Below are positions 4,391 through 6,419 of a DNA stretch of 6,419 nt, in pieces (positions within the stretch are counted from its first letter, which is position 1; each line of letters begins with the position of its first letter). The DNA comes from Chloroflexota bacterium (lineage in GTDB: Bacteria > Chloroflexota > Dormibacteria > Aeolococcales > Aeolococcaceae), in NCBI GenBank assembly GCA_028287605.1, contig JAQBPI010000048.1, positions 1 through 6,419 on the forward strand. Reading direction: 5' to 3'. The position numbers and the translations under genes are program-made. The notes under the pieces are model-generated. The model ran no database searches. It worked only from the letters and a program-made list of their open reading frames with translations, and was not told the origin of the DNA.

Positions 4391-6419
4391 GTGCATCGGT
4401 TTCCATTCCCCGCGCTTCCCGCGCGTCACGCACGCCCGCCTCGGGTGGCCCTGGCCCTGGTCGCCGGCTCCGCCACCGCCCTTCTGGGCGGGGGGCCCGC
4501 CCTGGCCGCCGGGATCCTGCCCCCGCCGCTGCCCGGTCTCGCCGCTCCCGCGCCGGCCCTGCCTCCGCTCGGCGTCGACACCTCGGCGCTGCGCGTGCTC
4601 GGCAGCGGCGTCCTCCCCGGGATCTCCGGGCTCGCCGGCGCCGGCGCACCCGACCCCGGCATGGTCGTCCACGTCGGCGTCGGTCTCGCCCACCCCGACC
4701 CCGGCGGCGAGGCGGCGACGCTCCGGGCCCTGTACGACCCCGCCAGCCCGCTCTTCCATCACTTCCTCACCCCGGAGCAGGTCGCCCAGCGCTTCGGCGT
4801 CGCCCCGGCGGCGCGCGACGCCCTCACCGGCTGGCTGGGTGGGGGTGGGCTGAGCGTCGCCCACGTCGGCGGAGCGGGCGACTACGTCCAGGCCACCGGC
4901 ACCGTCGCCCAGATCGAGCGGCTGTTCCACACGACGCTGGCGACCTACACGGCGAAGGGGCAGAGCTTCTACGCCAACCGCACCGCCCCCAGCGTCCCCG
5001 CGGGGCTGCCGGTGATCTCGGTGATCGGGCTCAACAGTCTCCAGCGCTTCCACGCGTTCACCCGCACCTCCACCGCGGGCACGGCGGCGAGCGGGCTCAA
5101 GACCGGCCAGCTCGGCCCTCAGGACCTGTGGTCCGTGTACCACCAGCCCTCCGAGAACCTCGGCCAGGGCACCACCATGGCGATCTTCGGCGCCGGCCAG
5201 GTGGAGACCGTGATCAACGACCTGCGCACCTTCGAGACCAGGCACAACTTTCCCCAGACGGTCACCCGGGTGCACTTCGTCGGCGCCGGTCCTCACGACG
5301 ACAGCAGCGGCACCGCCGAGTGGGACCTCGACAGCCAGGCCGCGACCGGCATGGCACCGATGGCGCGTGAGCTGCACTACTACTTCGCCTCCTCGCTCGC
5401 CGACGCCGACGTGGCCGCCGGCTTCTCGTCGTGGGTGAGCGATCCCCAGGGCCCGCTGCAGGCGAACGCGTCCTTCGGCGAGTGCGAGACCGGCCCGCTG
5501 AACCCGGTCATCTCCAACCCTGCGCTCGATCCCGTCAACCCCGACCAGAACCCGAAGGCGCAGTACGGCACCGAGCTGGGCAACAACCTGCAGCCGGTGG
5601 CCGAGCAGATCCTCGCCCAGGGGGTGCTCGAGGGCAGGACGCTGTTCGTCTCCACCGGTGACACCGGCTCCTCCTGTCCGGCCGTGGTGCTGCCCGCGAC
5701 CGGCGCCGGCAACGGCGTGCTCAACCAGGCGGTGCCGTTCACCAACTACCCGGCGTCGAGCCAGTACGCCGTCGGCGTGGGCGGCACCGTGCTCTACACC
5801 GACGGCGCCAGCAGCCCACAGCGATCGCTCGAGTACGCCTGGCCCTTCACCGGAGGCGGCTCGGCGCTGCTCATCCCCTCCCCGGCATGGCAGAGGGCCA
5901 CGCGGAACAACTCCGTCCCCTGCCTCGTCGACACCTCGGGCAGGCCCACCAACACCGGCCAGCCCTGCCGCGGCATCCCCGACGTCACCGCCATCTCCGG
6001 CGACGCGGTGAGCAACGGCTACACGGTGATCGTCAACGGCCGCGACTTCCCCGGCGGCGGCACCAGCCTCTCCTCGCCGCTGTGGATGGGGATGTGGGCC
6101 CGCATCCAGGCGGCCTCGACCAACCCGCGGGGCAACGGCTTCGCCGACCCCGCCCTCTACGCGATCGGGAACGACCCGGTGCGCGCGGCGCGCGACTTCC
6201 ACGACGTCACCGTGGGCGCCAACGGCGCCTACGTGGCGACCTCGGGATGGGACTACGTGTCCGGCTTCGGCAGCCCCGACGTCACCAACCTGATGCGGGA
6301 CATCGACGGCCGCACCCTGCCGGTGACCGCCTCGCCGAACGGCACCGGGCCGCCCGCGCCCAGGGCGGTGCCGCCCTCCGAGGGCGTGGCCGCGATCACC
6401 GACCAGGTGGCCGGGCTGG
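4391..6419 (+). CDS. secreted S53 (sedolisin/kumamolisin-type) serine-carboxyl protease, 3' end outside window
   Basis: An exported endopeptidase of the sedolisin family, typically acid-active; 676 residues are visible with no stop. GTG 4391 follows AGGGAGG, and an in-frame TGA (4385-4387) precludes an earlier start. The signal peptide has a basic N-region (R12-R18), a hydrophobic core at 19-32 and a cleavage site near PALA-A40. Residues about 93-214 match the pro-kumamolisin activation domain (YDPASPLFHHFLTPEQVAQRFG). The catalytic domain is about 238-636. E310 and D314 (AEWDLD), oxyanion Asp D424 (STGDTG) and nucleophile S559 (GGTSLSSP) complete the catalytic set. D605-V606 and S-G-W-D621 with GFGSPD fit the calcium site. 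The only four cysteines noted (C365, C429, C511, C526) could form two disulfides. A Pro-rich extension begins near 640. The enzyme is probably made as an inactive zymogen that self-processes outside the cell. Confidence 0.95.
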   Translation, partial: MHRFPFPALPARHARPPRVALALVAGSATALLGGGPALAAGILPPPLPGLAAPAPALPPLGVDTSALRVLGSGVLPGISGLAGAGAPDPGMVVHVGVGLAHPDPGGEAATLRALYDPASPLFHHFLTPEQVAQRFGVAPAARDALTGWLGGGGLSVAHVGGAGDYVQATGTVAQIERLFHTTLATYTAKGQSFYANRTAPSVPAGLPVISVIGLNSLQRFHAFTRTSTAGTAASGLKTGQLGPQDLWSVYHQPSENLGQGTTMAIFGAGQVETVINDLRTFETRHNFPQTVTRVHFVGAGPHDDSSGTAEWDLDSQAATGMAPMARELHYYFASSLADADVAAGFSSWVSDPQGPLQANASFGECETGPLNPVISNPALDPVNPDQNPKAQYGTELGNNLQPVAEQILAQGVLEGRTLFVSTGDTGSSCPAVVLPATGAGNGVLNQAVPFTNYPASSQYAVGVGGTVLYTDGASSPQRSLEYAWPFTGGGSALLIPSPAWQRATRNNSVPCLVDTSGRPTNTGQPCRGIPDVTAISGDAVSNGYTVIVNGRDFPGGGTSLSSPLWMGMWARIQAASTNPRGNGFADPALYAIGNDPVRAARDFHDVTVGANGAYVATSGWDYVSGFGSPDVTNLMRDIDGRTLPVTASPNGTGPPAPRAVPPSEGVAAITDQVAGL

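Noticed and set aside
3705..4649. Upstream extension of the response-regulator frame to a 540-residue fusion
   Set aside because: The extension is low-complexity Arg/Pro/Gly sequence running antisense through the 3975 gene. Family architecture starts exactly at GTG 3704.
5471..5490. Loss of the S53 oxyanion aspartate, because S-F-G-E-C-E-T has no Asp
   Set aside because: Spacing to Glu310 shows that this motif corresponds to the Trp129 region of kumamolisin. The oxyanion Asp is D424 in the later G-D-T-G motif and is present.
4268..6202. 644-codon open frame on the minus strand
   Set aside because: It is antisense to the S53 protease, whose frame is proven by signal peptide, prodomain and all catalytic motifs. 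The antisense product is a Gly/Val/Ala/Arg-rich shadow.

Overview
The window is uniformly very GC-rich, with G or C at almost every third codon position. It uses GTG as well as ATG starts, and genes are packed with short gaps, stop/start overlaps and convergent ends. This suggests a high-GC free-living bacterium, such as an actinobacterium or a Chloroflexota/Dormibacterota-type soil lineage. No rRNA, tRNA or lineage marker is present, so the assignment is inference. I see no mobile element, CRISPR array or RNA gene.

Left part (1-1383): the 3' end of a probably exported protein (1-213) overlaps by ATGA with a small Cys/His-rich protein ending in three N-G-H repeats (210-512). It converges on a 95-residue unknown protein on the minus strand (536-823). 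A strong imperfect palindrome (503-538) lies over both stop codons. Divergently, a 79-residue two-helix membrane protein (942-1181) converges on a 62-residue unknown (1195-1383, minus). A second small palindrome again overlaps both stops.

Middle (1543-3704, minus strand): a two-component operon. A 225-residue OmpR/PhoB-type response regulator is followed, with a one-base TGATG overlap, by a 494-residue membrane sensor histidine kinase with HAMP, HisKA and HATPase domains. The kinase would sense an extracytoplasmic signal, autophosphorylate on H267 and pass the phosphate to D52 of the regulator. A perfect 8-bp inverted repeat just upstream of the regulator is a candidate operator.

Right part (3975-6419, plus strand): divergent from the two-component operon is an 88-residue helical unknown protein. 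It is followed by the start of a secreted S53 (sedolisin/kumamolisin-type) serine-carboxyl protease with signal peptide, activation prodomain and a complete catalytic domain. Its reading frame is still open at the window edge. The protease start is well fixed: an in-frame TGA lies two codons before a GTG that has a strong ribosome binding site.

Nothing here makes a convincing case for a wholly new system. The most useful leads are the stop-codon-embedding palindromes at both convergent junctions, the inverted repeat in front of the two-component operon, and the cluster of unrecognised small proteins.
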